Assembly: GCA_035573895.1 (NCBI GenBank)
Contig: DATLZR010000006.1
Location: forward strand, 1 to 40,213
Source of the DNA: Blastocatellia bacterium
GTDB taxonomy: Bacteria > Acidobacteriota > Blastocatellia > HR10
DNA: 40,213 nt
Reading direction: 5' to 3'
This document shows positions 1 to 8,864 of this stretch, one piece after another. Positions within the stretch are counted from its first letter, which is position 1, and every line of letters starts with the position of its first letter. A program made the position numbers and the translations under genes. The notes under the pieces are model-generated. The model saw nothing but the letters and a program-made list of their open reading frames with translations. It made no database searches and was not told where the DNA came from.

Positions 1-29
1 ATCCCCGCCTCTTCCAGACCGGGATTCTT

Positions 30-917
30 TTAGCGGGGGACAGGCACCCACAGCAAGGCGCGGCGGACGATCCGGATCTGTGACGGCTGTAGACCGATCG
101 TATAGGGCTGACAATCCGCTGCTTGTTCGAGCGTCTCTGTAATCAGGGCATTGAGACGCGCTTCGACATCCGCAGAAATTCTCGCCAGCTCTTCAAAAAG
201 GGGCTGGATTTCTTCCGGGGGGTCGTCGAGGCCGTGCGTCGTCTCAACTTCCCCGAGCAAGAAGCTCCTGGGGTCATCGAGCACGATACGAGTCAACCGC
301 GTTTCCAGACGGGAGACTGCCATCCGACGAATTCCATCCAGCTCCTGCAGCCGTTCGCTAGTAACGGTTTCCGGCAGGGGAGCCTGGCGCACCTGCTCGA
401 GTTGCATCTTGAAATGTCGGGCCAGCTCTTTCAACTCGGGCTCTAATCGTTCCCATACGCTGTCGGAAATTCGATGGAGGAACTCCTCACGGCTCTCGCC
501 CAACTTGCTATAGAGCTTCAATCCAGCGCTGTAGTACAGCGTCAACTTCTCCGTCCGGACGAGGAAGTCAAGCAGATCGGTTTCCATTTCATCCCATTGG
601 GCGGGCGACACAGAGACGGTTTCACCATAGGGAAGAATGTCCGGACGAGGCTCCGAAGCCAGCCACTCCGGCTGAAGGTCTTTCACCGCCGGCGCACTCC
701 AGTCAGAAGCGGCGCCCGGCTGAGGGAGCCAGGTCGTGTAAAAACGGTCCTCGGTATGAATCACCTCGGCACGAGGATCACGAAACTCCACCACGCATTC
801 AAACAAGACGGCGGGACGATAGGATAACTGGCAGCCCGAATGCGAGTCAGACCCTTCCGGGGGATTCAGCCATAGCTCGGCGCGAGCTTCCGATTGGGTC
901 TCCCTGGACATCACCAC
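30..917 (-). CDS. Stand-alone C-terminal domain of a HerA/DUF87-type ATPase-like protein
   Basis: The 295-residue protein resembles the C-terminal third of large DUF87/HerA-family ATP-binding proteins. It has a YRPAVL segment near residue 33, an ALTLYY/LKLYSKLGES-type segment around residues 120-140, a charged helical stretch (about 140-265) and a closing IRIVRRALLWVPV motif. No Walker A or B motif is present, so the ATPase part is absent. Start codons are stacked as GTG 917, GTG 914 and ATG 911 behind a GGGAGGGAG ribosome binding site, and the gene begins 15 bases after the rqcH stop, so it looks like the second gene of that operon. An inverted repeat (bases 3-8 with 33-38) spans the stop codon. 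It may be a genuine separate subunit or a 5'-truncated gene. The family match is from memory of these proteins, so function is unassigned. Confidence 0.55.
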   Translation of the reverse strand: MVMSRETQSEARAELWLNPPEGSDSHSGCQLSYRPAVLFECVVEFRDPRAEVIHTEDRFYTTWLPQPGAASDWSAPAVKDLQPEWLASEPRPDILPYGETVSVSPAQWDEMETDLLDFLVRTEKLTLYYSAGLKLYSKLGESREEFLHRISDSVWERLEPELKELARHFKMQLEQVRQAPLPETVTSERLQELDGIRRMAVSRLETRLTRIVLDDPRSFLLGEVETTHGLDDPPEEIQPLFEELARISADVEARLNALITETLEQAADCQPYTIGLQPSQIRIVRRALLWVPVPR

Positions 918-932
918 GACATCTCCCTCCCC

Positions 933-2675
933 TCATTCATCCATACGGCGAACATTTTCAATTTTCGGTTCGACGACGAGCGATTTATGGTCGGCGAGCC
1001 GGACCAGTCCCGGAGTAGCGCGAGGAATTTTACTGACAAACTTCCGCTCTGTATAGTGAACGACGACCTTGCCCGAATCGCGTGCCTGACTGAAATAGGC
1101 AGCCAGTTGAGCAGCTTCGAGGAGCGTTTGTGGCGGCACCGTTTCTCCCTTCCGTTTGCGCACGATGACGTGAGAACCGGCGTAATCAGCAGCATGAAGC
1201 CACAGATCATGGGGGCCGGCGATCTTGAACGTCATCCGTTCGTTATCCTCCGCGCTTTTGCCCACCAGAATCTCGTATCCATCGGATGAGAGGAAGCGGC
1301 GGACTCCGGGAATCCTGCGGGTGCGTTTCTCTGAGCGATCTCGACGAGTGAGGGACGGTCGCCCATCCGCCCGACCGACGACGTTCAGGAGATCGTCCAC
1401 TGTCCTGGCCGATGAAACGGCCTGACGTCGTTGTTCGAGCTGCTCGATTTCCGCCAGAGCCCGGGCCTGTTGGTCAGAGATCATCTGTCGGCCCCGCTTC
1501 GCCTTCCGATAGCGAGCGAAATAGGCCGTGGCTGCTTGCTGCGGCGTTTGCCCTACGTCGGCGGGTATCTCGATCTCTACGCCATCGGGATCGTAATAGT
1601 TGACCACGCGGAATCCATGATTAGTTCTAACCGCTGTCGCAGCATTGGCCAGCAGAAGATCGCCCCACATTTTCCACTGCTGTTCATCACCCAGTGCCTG
1701 AAGGTCGGCCTCCAGGCGGTGGATGAGCTTCTGTTTCTTCTCGATTTGCTCTTTGATTTCGGCGAGAGCCCTCGCTTTCTGCCGGTGGAACTGCTCGATC
1801 TCTGCGACAAGACGATAATAGACTGCGGCGGCCTCCACCAGCGAGTCATACCGTGTCTCGATCATTCCCGCGCACTGCCGCAGGGGAATGGGCGAAAGCT
1901 TCAAATCTGAGGGCTGAAGGTCGCCGGGTCTCATGGCTTCCAGCGGGAAAGGAGAATAGATCAGACCAGCCGTCGGCTTGTTGAAAAGGTCGTCCACAAC
2001 GCTATGAAAGGCGCGGTATGCAAGGACCGGATCGGGAGTCTCCCCATTCTGGATCTCACGGAGGCGGGCTTCCACTTCGGCGGCAAAGAGTGAGCCGAAA
2101 CCATCAATCTCGCGGGCCAGGACCTCGGCAAGCGACTCACCTTCCGCGACGAGCGCAACGAACTCTTGCTGGCTGAGTGATCGAGGATCTTTCTTTCCTC
2201 GCGACGGCGGAGCATGGAAAAGTTCGCCGGCGCGATTGCTTGCATTCCCGCGGTCAGCGAGGCGCTCGATGATGCATCCCCTTTCATCCAGAAGATAGAG
2301 ATTGGCCAGTCGCCCAATGAGGACTGCGGCGAGAGTTCTTTCGATTGGCTCCGTGTGAGTGGATTCCTCCAGCCAAACAGTAAAACGCAGAAACGCTACA
2401 CGATCGTATCCGGGAGATTCGATCGTGCGGAGACGGGCGCTCTGCAGATGTTTTTGAAGGAGAAGCCCGAACCGATCGGAGACGACCTCTTCAGCCTCGG
2501 GCTTCCGGCCAAGTGAAAGGTAGGGGCGTTGTGGTTCGCACGAAAGAATGAGCCAGTCGCGATTGATCTTGAGGGCGACGACATTATCGGCCACCCGCCG
2601 AACCTTCTCGACCCGCCGCCCGCAGAGCCGGTCAGCAAGCTCGCTCACCAGTTTAACGAATATCACACCGTCCAT
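933..2675 (-). CDS. rqcH: RqcH / NFACT-family ribosome quality control protein
   Basis: A 580-residue NFACT protein (also annotated as fibronectin-binding protein A or Tae2). In characterised homologues it binds split 50S subunits with peptidyl-tRNA and recruits tRNA-Ala to add C-terminal alanine tails that mark stalled nascent chains for proteolysis. The N-terminal NFACT-N domain starts MDGVIFVKLVSELADRL, and the conserved Asp-Arg pair of the family is seen at D91-R92 in SPGYDRVAF. A coiled-coil stretch lies around residues 290-340. The C-terminal NFACT-R domain (about 455-570) shows GYEILVGKSAEDNE, DLWLHAADYAGSHVIVR and the ending VVHYTERKFVSKIP. Length is normal for the family. ATG 2675 follows a GGAGAAAG ribosome binding site. 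A downstream HerA-like gene is probably co-transcribed. Confidence 0.93.
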   Translation of the reverse strand: MDGVIFVKLVSELADRLCGRRVEKVRRVADNVVALKINRDWLILSCEPQRPYLSLGRKPEAEEVVSDRFGLLLQKHLQSARLRTIESPGYDRVAFLRFTVWLEESTHTEPIERTLAAVLIGRLANLYLLDERGCIIERLADRGNASNRAGELFHAPPSRGKKDPRSLSQQEFVALVAEGESLAEVLAREIDGFGSLFAAEVEARLREIQNGETPDPVLAYRAFHSVVDDLFNKPTAGLIYSPFPLEAMRPGDLQPSDLKLSPIPLRQCAGMIETRYDSLVEAAAVYYRLVAEIEQFHRQKARALAEIKEQIEKKQKLIHRLEADLQALGDEQQWKMWGDLLLANAATAVRTNHGFRVVNYYDPDGVEIEIPADVGQTPQQAATAYFARYRKAKRGRQMISDQQARALAEIEQLEQRRQAVSSARTVDDLLNVVGRADGRPSLTRRDRSEKRTRRIPGVRRFLSSDGYEILVGKSAEDNERMTFKIAGPHDLWLHAADYAGSHVIVRKRKGETVPPQTLLEAAQLAAYFSQARDSGKVVVHYTERKFVSKIPRATPGLVRLADHKSLVVEPKIENVRRMDE

Positions 2676-2817
2676 GAGACTTTCTCCGATTGTCGGTGCG
2701 CGGGGTGGGATTCATCTTGTCATCGTGCTCCACATAACTCATCTGTTCCGGAGTGAAGGCGCCAACCACCGCTCTCTTTTCGAGAATGATTTTGGGCTCC
2801 CCGGACTGAGCTGTCAA
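2653..2817 (-). CDS. Possible 54-residue small protein overlapping the rqcH start
   Basis: A short reading frame on the rqcH strand opens at TTG 2817 and ends at TAA 2653, inside the first codons of rqcH in another frame. It encodes about 54 residues beginning MTAQSGEPKIILEKRAVVG, with a basic tail. The composition is protein-like, but there is no convincing ribosome binding site and the same DNA contains the best rqcH promoter candidate, so the two readings compete. I do not recognise it. Confidence 0.18.
   Translation of the reverse strand: MTAQSGEPKIILEKRAVVGAFTPEQMSYVEHDDKMNPTPRTDNRRKSHGRCDIR
2789..2817 (-). promoter_or_regulatory. Candidate sigma-70 promoter for rqcH
   Basis: On the minus strand there is a perfect TTGACA (-35, 2817-2812), a 17-base spacer and CAAAAT (-10, 2794-2789, 4 of 6 consensus). 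Transcription would begin near 2781, leaving about 105 bases of leader before the rqcH ATG. Confidence 0.4.
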
Positions 2818-2848
2818 GCAAGCCCGCAGTTATCGTTTTCCGGAAAAA

Positions 2849-2986
2849 TCAAAGCATGCGCCTACGAACCGATTCATCGGTCAGGAAATCACCGGCAGTC
2901 ACATCAGTGATCTCGGTGGGGATAGTCCCGGCTTCCGGGCGGAGGCGAGAGTAGATCGGTAACTCCTGCCGCGACTCAATTTTCAT
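2849..2986 (-). CDS. Weak small ORF in the rqcH-cbs intergenic gap
   Basis: A 45-residue frame starting MKIESRQELPIYSRLRPE lies between the divergent rqcH and cbs genes. The frame is open further upstream to 3115, but that part looks less protein-like. There is no clear ribosome binding site and I recognise no family. Apart from the promoter candidates, I see nothing else in the gap from 2818 to 3168. Confidence 0.18.
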   Translation of the reverse strand: MKIESRQELPIYSRLRPEAGTIPTEITDVTAGDFLTDESVRRRML

Positions 2987-3168
2987 GGTCTCGGCTTTTT
3001 CCCGAGGGTGACAACATCGCGAATGAAAGAGCACTGTCGCCTCAGGCGCTCCTTGAGACCTCGTCGTCTCTGCCGTGAAGGGTGTGGGATCCAGGCCGGC
3101 ATGGATTGCTGTCACAGGATGGGAGGCACTCCTTTCGCCACCCCGATTTCATGCCCGCGCTCTTTTCG

Positions 3169-3198
3169 TTTACCAGGCGCTGGAGTTATTGCTAGACT
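3169..3198 (+). promoter_or_regulatory. Candidate promoter for the cystathionine beta-synthase gene
   Basis: TTTACC (3169-3174), an 18-base spacer and TAGACT (3193-3198) form a moderate sigma-70-like promoter. The predicted start is near 3205, about 36 bases before the chosen ATG. Confidence 0.3.
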
Positions 3199-3240
3199 TA
3201 GGGGCCGAAGTGAAAAACAGAGTGACACGTGAGTGACACT

Positions 3241-4602
3241 ATGGACTTCAAAAACTCAATTCTTGATCTCATCGGGCAAACGCCGCTTGTCAGGCTCACC
3301 AAAGTGACCAGGGGAATTGACGCGCTCGTGCTGGCCAAGCTGGAATCCATGAATCCCGGCGGAAGCGTCAAGGACCGGATCGGCATTAGCATGATTGAAA
3401 GGGCCGAGCGCGAAGGGATCCTCAAACCGGGCGGGGTCATCGTTGAACCAACGAGCGGTAATACAGGCATCGGCCTTGCGCTGGCGGCAGCCATCAAAGG
3501 CTACAAGGCGATCTTCGTCATGACCGATAAGGCCAGTCAGGAAAAAGTTCGCTACTTGAAGGCACTCGGCGCCGACGTGGTCATTGTGCCCGTGTCGGCC
3601 AAACCGGATTCGCCCGATCATTACGTGAATACGGCGCGGCGCATCGCCCGGGAAACGCCCGGGGCTGTCATGCTCAATCAGTATGCCAATCCCGCCAATC
3701 CGGAGGCACACTACCGCACAACAGGACCGGAAATCTGGCAGCAGACCGAAGGACGCATCACGCATTTCGTCGCGGGCATCGGCACGGGAGGAACCATCAG
3801 CGGCGTCGGACGCTACCTGAAGGAGAAAAATCCCGCCATCCGAGTCATCGGTGCCGACCCCTACGGCTCCGTGTTCAAAGTCTATAAGGAGACGGGCAAG
3901 CTCATGGAAGCCACCCCCTATCTGGTCGAAGGGATCGGTCAGGAAGTCATCCCCGAAAATGCCCAGCTCAAGTACGTGGATGAGATCATCAACGTCACCG
4001 ACAGAGATTCGTTCAATATGGCCCGGCGGCTGGCTCGGGAAGAAGGAATTTTCGCGGGAGGCAGCACCGGGACGATTGCCTATGCCGCCCTCAAGGTCGC
4101 ACAGAACCTGACGAAGGACCATGTCGTGGTCTTCATCGTTTGTGATACAGGCGAACGGTACCTGTCCAAGTTTTATTCCGATGAGTGGATGAAGGAGAAA
4201 CGGCTTCTCGGCTTCGAGCGCATGACGCTGGGGGTACTCCTGCAGATGAAGGATACGAGCATGGTTCCTGCGCTCGTCTACGTCACCCCATCGGATCGCG
4301 TCAGTGAAGCCCTGCACAAAATGAATCATTACGGCCTGTCGCAGGTGCCGGTGCTCGAGGACGGACGCTCGGTCGGCAGCGTGCGCGAAGCCCGGCTGAT
4401 GGCCCGGCTGTTGAAAAACCGCGACCTGCTCAATGCTCCGGTGCACGATGTGATGGAGGCTCCCTTCCCCGTCGTCAATGAAAATGTCGAAGTGGAAACC
4501 GCGGTGAAATACCTCAAAAACTCTCCGGCCATCCTCGTGGAAGAGTACGGCCGCATTATCGGCATCATCACCCGCTACGACGTGCTCGATATGCCCTCGT
4601 GA
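3241..4602 (+). CDS. cbs: Cystathionine beta-synthase / cysteine synthase-type PLP enzyme with CBS domain pair
   Basis: A fold-type II PLP enzyme, 453 residues from ATG 3241 (GTG 3229 is in frame and would add four residues). It should condense serine or O-acetylserine with homocysteine or sulfide. The PLP lysine lies in [11 protein letters not shown], the substrate loop is [12 protein letters not shown], and the phosphate-binding glycine loop is [15 protein letters not shown]. Residues from about 325 to the end form two CBS domains ([20 protein letters not shown] and [14 protein letters not shown]), giving the domain order of cystathionine beta-synthase rather than CysK/CysM. No cystathionine gamma-lyase gene is adjacent, so the choice between the two activities stays open. 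The gene appears monocistronic. Confidence 0.87.
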   Translation: MDFKNSILDLIGQTPLVRLTKVTRGIDALVLAKLESMNPGGSVKDRIGISMIERAEREGILKPGGVIVEPTSGNTGIGLALAAAIKGYKAIFVMTDKASQEKVRYLKALGADVVIVPVSAKPDSPDHYVNTARRIARETPGAVMLNQYANPANPEAHYRTTGPEIWQQTEGRITHFVAGIGTGGTISGVGRYLKEKNPAIRVIGADPYGSVFKVYKETGKLMEATPYLVEGIGQEVIPENAQLKYVDEIINVTDRDSFNMARRLAREEGIFAGGSTGTIAYAALKVAQNLTKDHVVVFIVCDTGERYLSKFYSDEWMKEKRLLGFERMTLGVLLQMKDTSMVPALVYVTPSDRVSEALHKMNHYGLSQVPVLEDGRSVGSVREARLMARLLKNRDLLNAPVHDVMEAPFPVVNENVEVETAVKYLKNSPAILVEEYGRIIGIITRYDVLDMPS

Positions 4603-4972
4603 AAGATCAGCGGTTTCCGCTCAATCGCGTGTCGTGCCCCGAAAGGGAGCACCGACGTTGCCCCTCGGTCCTCCTCCCTAGACGGGGGACCTCCTGTTCT
4701 CGTTGAGGGATCATTGCGCGGTTCTTCCCTGGTCTGGGGGAAATCACCCGACCGTTGAGTAAGGAATCTCACGCAGCTTCCCGCGTCAACCGATGTGCAA
4801 TGGTCAATCCCCCTCATTTTCCGTCACATAGACGATGATGCTTCCGCCCCAGAAGCTCGGCACGAAAGTTGCCCCTAACATAATGGATGATCTTAGGGCA
4901 CAAAACCAGGGCGGAGTGAAACCTCGTGGCTTTGCTCCTGCCCGGTCTTGGTGCCCGGGGGAGGATAATGCG
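4603..4972 (+). other. Intergenic stretch after cbs
   Basis: I find no supported gene in these 370 bases. Several short GC-rich inverted repeats occur (for example TTCCC and GGGAA flanking TGGTCTG near 4730), but none is followed by a T-tract, so I do not call a terminator. A reading frame continuous with the next gene reaches back to 4835 but lacks a ribosome binding site there. Confidence 0.4.
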
Positions 4973-5530
4973 ATGGCCGTCCTGACCTGGATCATTGGCC
5001 TCGGCTTAGCAGTCGTCATTGGGCTCTTGCTGCTCGTCAGGTATCGGCGCCTTCATGGTGTGCGCGTCATCACCTGTCCGGAGACGGAACAACCGGCGGC
5101 AGTGTGGATCCGCGCCTGGCGGGCCGTTATAACGAGCATCTTTGGCCGACCTGACTTTCGCTTGCAGGATTGTTCGCGGTGGCCCGAGAGGCGAGACTGC
5201 GGTCAAGCATGTTTGAGTCAAATTGCAGCAGCGCCTGAAGAGTGCTTAATCCGAACGATTCTCACCCGCTGGTACGCCGGGCGCCGTTGCGCTCTGTGCG
5301 GCAAAGACCTGACCGAAACTGATTGGCTTCATCACCGTCCCGCCGCGATGACAGCGGAGCGCGTGACTTTCGAGTGGAGCGAAATTGCCCCGGAGAAAAT
5401 CCTTCAAGCACTAGGGAGCTGCTTCCCCGTATGCTGGAACTGCCACATTGCCGAACAATTTCGCCGTCAGTTTCCCGATCTCATCACTGATCGCCCGTGG
5501 CCGCCGGGGACATCGCACCGTGCGATGTAG
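4973..5530 (+). CDS. Cys-rich hypothetical protein with one N-terminal membrane helix
   Basis: A protein of 185 residues from ATG 4973, chosen because a strong GGGGGAGGAT ribosome binding site precedes it by six bases. Residues 5-23 (WIIGLGLAVVIGLLLLV) form one transmembrane helix followed by RYRR, so the N terminus is probably outside and the body cytoplasmic. The body has many cysteines: one in VITCPETEQPAAVW, several in the middle, a CALCG motif, and a late CFPVCWNCH motif that could bind zinc or a cluster. I do not recognise a named family, and no function can be assigned. It precedes the NXR-like cluster but has its own start region. Confidence 0.65.
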   Translation: MAVLTWIIGLGLAVVIGLLLLVRYRRLHGVRVITCPETEQPAAVWIRAWRAVITSIFGRPDFRLQDCSRWPERRDCGQACLSQIAAAPEECLIRTILTRWYAGRRCALCGKDLTETDWLHHRPAAMTAERVTFEWSEIAPEKILQALGSCFPVCWNCHIAEQFRRQFPDLITDRPWPPGTSHRAM

Positions 5531-5816
5531 GTAAGCAGGTGCCCAAGGGTAACATCTGACCAGTGAAAGGCCGAACGACGTAGTTGAAACCGGAAAGGAA
5601 GTCTTGTGGGAGAATTTTCCCATAACCCGGTGGTGTGTGATTGAAGACCCGCTATCCCTATGCGCTGCCGTGTCCTGAAGTTTTTCGATTCCTGAAACTT
5701 ATCCTCACGGGCGGAAAGACCTGCGGATTTCGGCACGCCTCTTGCTTTCCTTCGGGCGATTGTACACATGCCCAGGAAAGCGTACAGAATGCGTCCTTTC
5801 TCTCGCCACCAGGGGG
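5531..5816 (+). other. DNA upstream of the truncated nxrA-like gene
   Basis: None of the three forward frames shows the missing N-terminal parts of the alpha subunit (Tat signal, first Fe-S ligand region, molybdopterin-binding loops). The frame of the fragment is open back to TTG 5742, and the segment read from about 5790 (VLSLATRGMEF) may still be homologous. A near-palindrome GGGAGAATTTTCCC lies around 5618-5631. No convincing promoter was seen. Confidence 0.4.
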
Positions 5817-7169
5817 ATGGAATTTCAATGTCTGGAGATAATGGCGTCATGTTCCAATCCCTTCCTGCAGATTTGGGGCAAGGGAGAGGGCATCAGGCCG
5901 CTCTATGACACCCGGGATGATCTCCGCATTATGACCGGTGTGGCCGAGAAGCTCGCCGATCTTACAGGGGATCAGCGTTTCCGCGACTACTGGAAATTCG
6001 CTCTCGAAGGCCGGGAGGAGGTATACATTGATTGGCTGCTGGACGGCTCGACGACGACCAGAGGATATACGACGCGCGACATCCTTGACGGGAAGTACGG
6101 GGAACCCGGAGCGGCCCTCATGCTCTTCCGAACCTATCCGCGCGTGCCTTTTTACGAACAGGACCACGATAGCATTCCCTTCTTCACTGATACTGGTCGG
6201 CTCAATGCCTACTGCGACATACCTGAAGCGATCGAATACGGTGAAAACTTCATCGTGCACCGCGAAGGACCCGAGGCGACGCCTTATCTGCCCAACGTCA
6301 TCGTCTCGAGCAATCCCTACATTCGTCCCGGTGACTACGGGATTCCCTCGACGGAGATGGACCCGGAAAAGCGGGCTGTTCGCAATATCAAGCTGCCGTG
6401 GTCGAAGGTGAAGCTGACCAAGAATCCCCTCTGGGAACAGGGCTTTCGCTTTTATTGCCTGACGCCCAAGACGCGCCATCGCGTCCATTCGCAGTGGAGC
6501 GTCTGCGACTGGAACCTGATCTGGGACTCCAATTTCGGCGATCCCTACCGGATGGACAAACGCACTCCGGGTGTGGGCGAGCATCAGATGCACATCAATC
6601 CTCAGGCCGCGAAGGACCTCGGCATCAACGATGGGGACTACGTGTGGGTGGATGCCAATCCCGTTGATCGTCCCTATGTGGGGTGGAAGCCGGATGATCC
6701 CTTCTACAAAGTGGCCCGGTGCATGGTTCGCGTCAAATACAATCCCGCTTACCCCTATCACGTCGTCATGATGAAACATGCGCCGTTCATTGCGACGGAG
6801 AAAAGCGTCAAAGCGCACGAGACCCGGCCCGACGGTCGAGCCCTGAGCGAAGACACCGGCTACCAGGCGAATTTCCGCTACGGCAGCCAGCAGTCAGTCA
6901 CGCGCGATTGGTTCATGCCTATGCACCAGACCGATAACCTCTTCCACAAGAAGAAAGTCGAAATGGGCTTCCTCTTCGGCGGCGAGGCCGATAATCACGG
7001 ACTCAACACCGTTCCCAAGGAGACTCTCGTGCGCATCGTCAAGGCGGAGCCCGGAGGCCCCGACGGGAAAGGCGTCTGGCCAGCGGCGACGACCGGCTTC
7101 ACGCCCGCTCAGGAGAACCCCGACATGCAACGGTATATTAACGGTGAGTTCGTGAGCGTCAAAACCTAA
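5817..7169 (+). pseudogene. nxrA: Nitrite oxidoreductase-like molybdopterin subunit (NxrA/NarG type), C-terminal part only
   Basis: About 450 residues matching the C-terminal part of type II DMSO-reductase-family alpha subunits of the Nitrospira/anammox NXR type, which normally exceed 1,100 residues. Recognisable segments include SCSNPFLQIWGKGEG, GRLNAYCDIPEAIEYGENF, EGPEATPYLPNVIVSSNPY, CLTPKTRHRVHSQWSVCDW, the HINPQAAKDLGINDGDYVWV molybdopterin-dinucleotide domain and ETRPDGRALSEDTGYQANFR. The Tat signal, the N-terminal Fe-S cluster and most of the Mo-bis-MGD site are missing. Possible starts are ATG 5817 or ATG 5841 (the latter after TGGAGAT). The remaining frame is clean, without stops or shifts, which suggests recent truncation, continued use as a fragment, or an assembly join. 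The beta subunit and chaperone genes downstream are intact. Confidence 0.75.
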
Positions 7170-7180
7170 CGGTGAAGAAA

Positions 7181-7561
7181 ATGAGCACACAGATCAACGA
7201 ACAAAAACCGACGAAGCAGCCCGAACCGGATGATCCGATGGAACTGGTGATGGTTCCCGTCCCCGGAGGAAATCCTGAACTGATGGCCACCTGCATCGTC
7301 GAGGAATACGCACTTCTGGGGATGGGAGAAGAGGAGATCTTTCGATTGTTCCGATCACCTTTATACCGGACTCACGCATTTTATCTGAGCTATGGTGAAG
7401 CGTGGGTGCGGACACTCATTCGCCGCGTGCTCCAGAGAACCGGACGATTCAGAGTCCGGATTGTGGAGTCACAACAGCCTGACGACCGCGAGGATAACTT
7501 GCGCATTCTGAAACCTGGGATTCCCAGTCGGCGATCTCACGAGGGAGGGAACCATGGCTAA
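7181..7561 (+). CDS. Small conserved-looking protein between the NXR-like alpha and beta genes
   Basis: A protein of 126 residues from ATG 7181 (GTG 7172 also in frame), 11 bases after the alpha-subunit stop, whose end overlaps the beta-subunit start by 8 bases. The tight packing says it is translated with the complex genes. The first 25 residues are polar and probably disordered. The core contains CIVEEYALLGMGEEEIFRLF followed by RSPLYRTHAFYLSYGEAWV and an Arg-rich helix. No signal peptide, membrane helix or cofactor motif is visible. I recall similar short proteins beside molybdo-enzyme genes but cannot name a family; an assembly factor or small subunit is possible. Confidence 0.7.
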   Translation: MSTQINEQKPTKQPEPDDPMELVMVPVPGGNPELMATCIVEEYALLGMGEEEIFRLFRSPLYRTHAFYLSYGEAWVRTLIRRVLQRTGRFRVRIVESQQPDDREDNLRILKPGIPSRRSHEGGNHG

Positions 7562-8864
7562 GGTCTACAACTGGCAAATTGGCCGAGAGATGCTCTATCC
7601 CTACGAGGAGAGCCACCCCCGGTGGCAGTTTGCCTTCGTCTTCAACACGAACCGATGCATTGCATGCCAAACCTGCAGTATGGCCTGTAAGGCGACGTGG
7701 ACCTTCTCGCGGGGCCAGGAGTACATGTGGTGGAACAACGTGGAGACCAAACCCTACGGAAGCTATCCTCACTTCTGGGATCAAAAGATTCTGGCGCTGC
7801 TTGAACGGGCGAACCCGGGGGGACAGGTATGGAACGTTCGTCGCAAACAGGACGGGCGTGCCCCCTACGGCGTCTTCGAGGGCAAGACAATTTTTGAAGC
7901 CATCTCTGAGGAACAGAACGAAGAGGGGGAGACGTTCCAGCAGACCTCCGGGCGGGTGCTCGGTTACCTGCCGAGCGATGAGGAATGGACGGCGCCTAAT
8001 CTCTACGAGGACACGGCCTGGCGTCCAGCCGACCAGCAGGCCCGCTGGGGTGGCACGGGTGTTTCCCTGCCGACGCACCGAACCTGGTTCTTCTATCTTC
8101 AGCGGCTCTGCAACCATTGCACGTACCCGGCTTGTCTGGCAGCCTGCCCGCGCCAGGCGATTTACAAGCGCCGCGAAGACGGCGTCGTTCTGATTGATCA
8201 AGAGCGCTGTCGCGGCTATCGCAAATGCGTGGAAGCCTGCCCGTACAAAAAGCCGATGTACCGTGCGACCACCCGCACATCGGAAAAGTGCATCGCCTGC
8301 TATCCGCGCCTGGAAGGCAGAGACACGGCAATTACTCCCGACGGTCAGCCCATCGAAACCCGGTGCATGTCCGTGTGCGTGGGAAAAATCCGAATGCAGG
8401 GACTCGTGAAGATCGGTAAAGATGGAACCTGGGAGAGAGACCCGGACAATCCCATCTACTACATGGTGCAGGAAGAGAAGATCGCCCTGCCGCTCTATCC
8501 TCAATTTGGCACTGAACCCAACGGCTTTTACATCCCTCCCCGTTGGGTGCCGATGAGCTATCTCGTCCAGATGTTCGGCCCCGGAGCCGCTCATGCCGTC
8601 GAAGCTTACGTCTGCCCATCCCGGCGCATGCTTGCGCTTCTGCAACTGTTCCGGGCGACGCGGGCCATCATTTTCCGATTCAAAGTTGAAGAGGGCAAAA
8701 AGATCGGCGAAAGCGAAGTTACTCTGCCCGACGGGCGAACGAGGACGCTGGAAATCTTCAACGATACAATCATCGGCTACGACCGGAAAGGGCGAGAAGT
8801 CGTCCGCCTGACGGTCGAGGAACCCTTCTATGAGCGACCCAGGGACTACTACAACAGCATCTAG
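7554..8864 (+). CDS. nxrB: Nitrite oxidoreductase-like iron-sulfur beta subunit (NxrB/NarH type)
   Basis: A 436-residue four-cluster ferredoxin-type subunit that would pass electrons between the Mo subunit and a membrane or soluble cytochrome. It starts MAKVYNWQIGREMLYPYEE, almost the same start as Nitrospira NxrB. Cluster ligands are seen at C35-C38-C41-C45 (CIACQTCSMAC), CNHCTYPACLAACP, CRGYRKCVEACP and CIACYP with CMSVC. The CRGYRKC motif has Tyr where NarH-type subunits carry a non-Cys residue, consistent with a 3Fe-4S site. There is no signal peptide, as expected if it is co-exported with a Tat-bearing alpha subunit. ATG 7554 follows GGAGGGAACC. Length is close to Nitrospira NxrB. Related chlorate, perchlorate, selenate and ethylbenzene enzymes share the fold, so the substrate is inferred. 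Confidence 0.88.
   Translation: MAKVYNWQIGREMLYPYEESHPRWQFAFVFNTNRCIACQTCSMACKATWTFSRGQEYMWWNNVETKPYGSYPHFWDQKILALLERANPGGQVWNVRRKQDGRAPYGVFEGKTIFEAISEEQNEEGETFQQTSGRVLGYLPSDEEWTAPNLYEDTAWRPADQQARWGGTGVSLPTHRTWFFYLQRLCNHCTYPACLAACPRQAIYKRREDGVVLIDQERCRGYRKCVEACPYKKPMYRATTRTSEKCIACYPRLEGRDTAITPDGQPIETRCMSVCVGKIRMQGLVKIGKDGTWERDPDNPIYYMVQEEKIALPLYPQFGTEPNGFYIPPRWVPMSYLVQMFGPGAAHAVEAYVCPSRRMLALLQLFRATRAIIFRFKVEEGKKIGESEVTLPDGRTRTLEIFNDTIIGYDRKGREVVRLTVEEPFYERPRDYYNSI

Noticed and set aside
3256-4446. 396-codon open frame on the minus strand inside the cystathionine beta-synthase gene
   Set aside because: It is a GC-codon shadow of a clear PLP enzyme on the other strand, with no ribosome binding site and no recognisable family.
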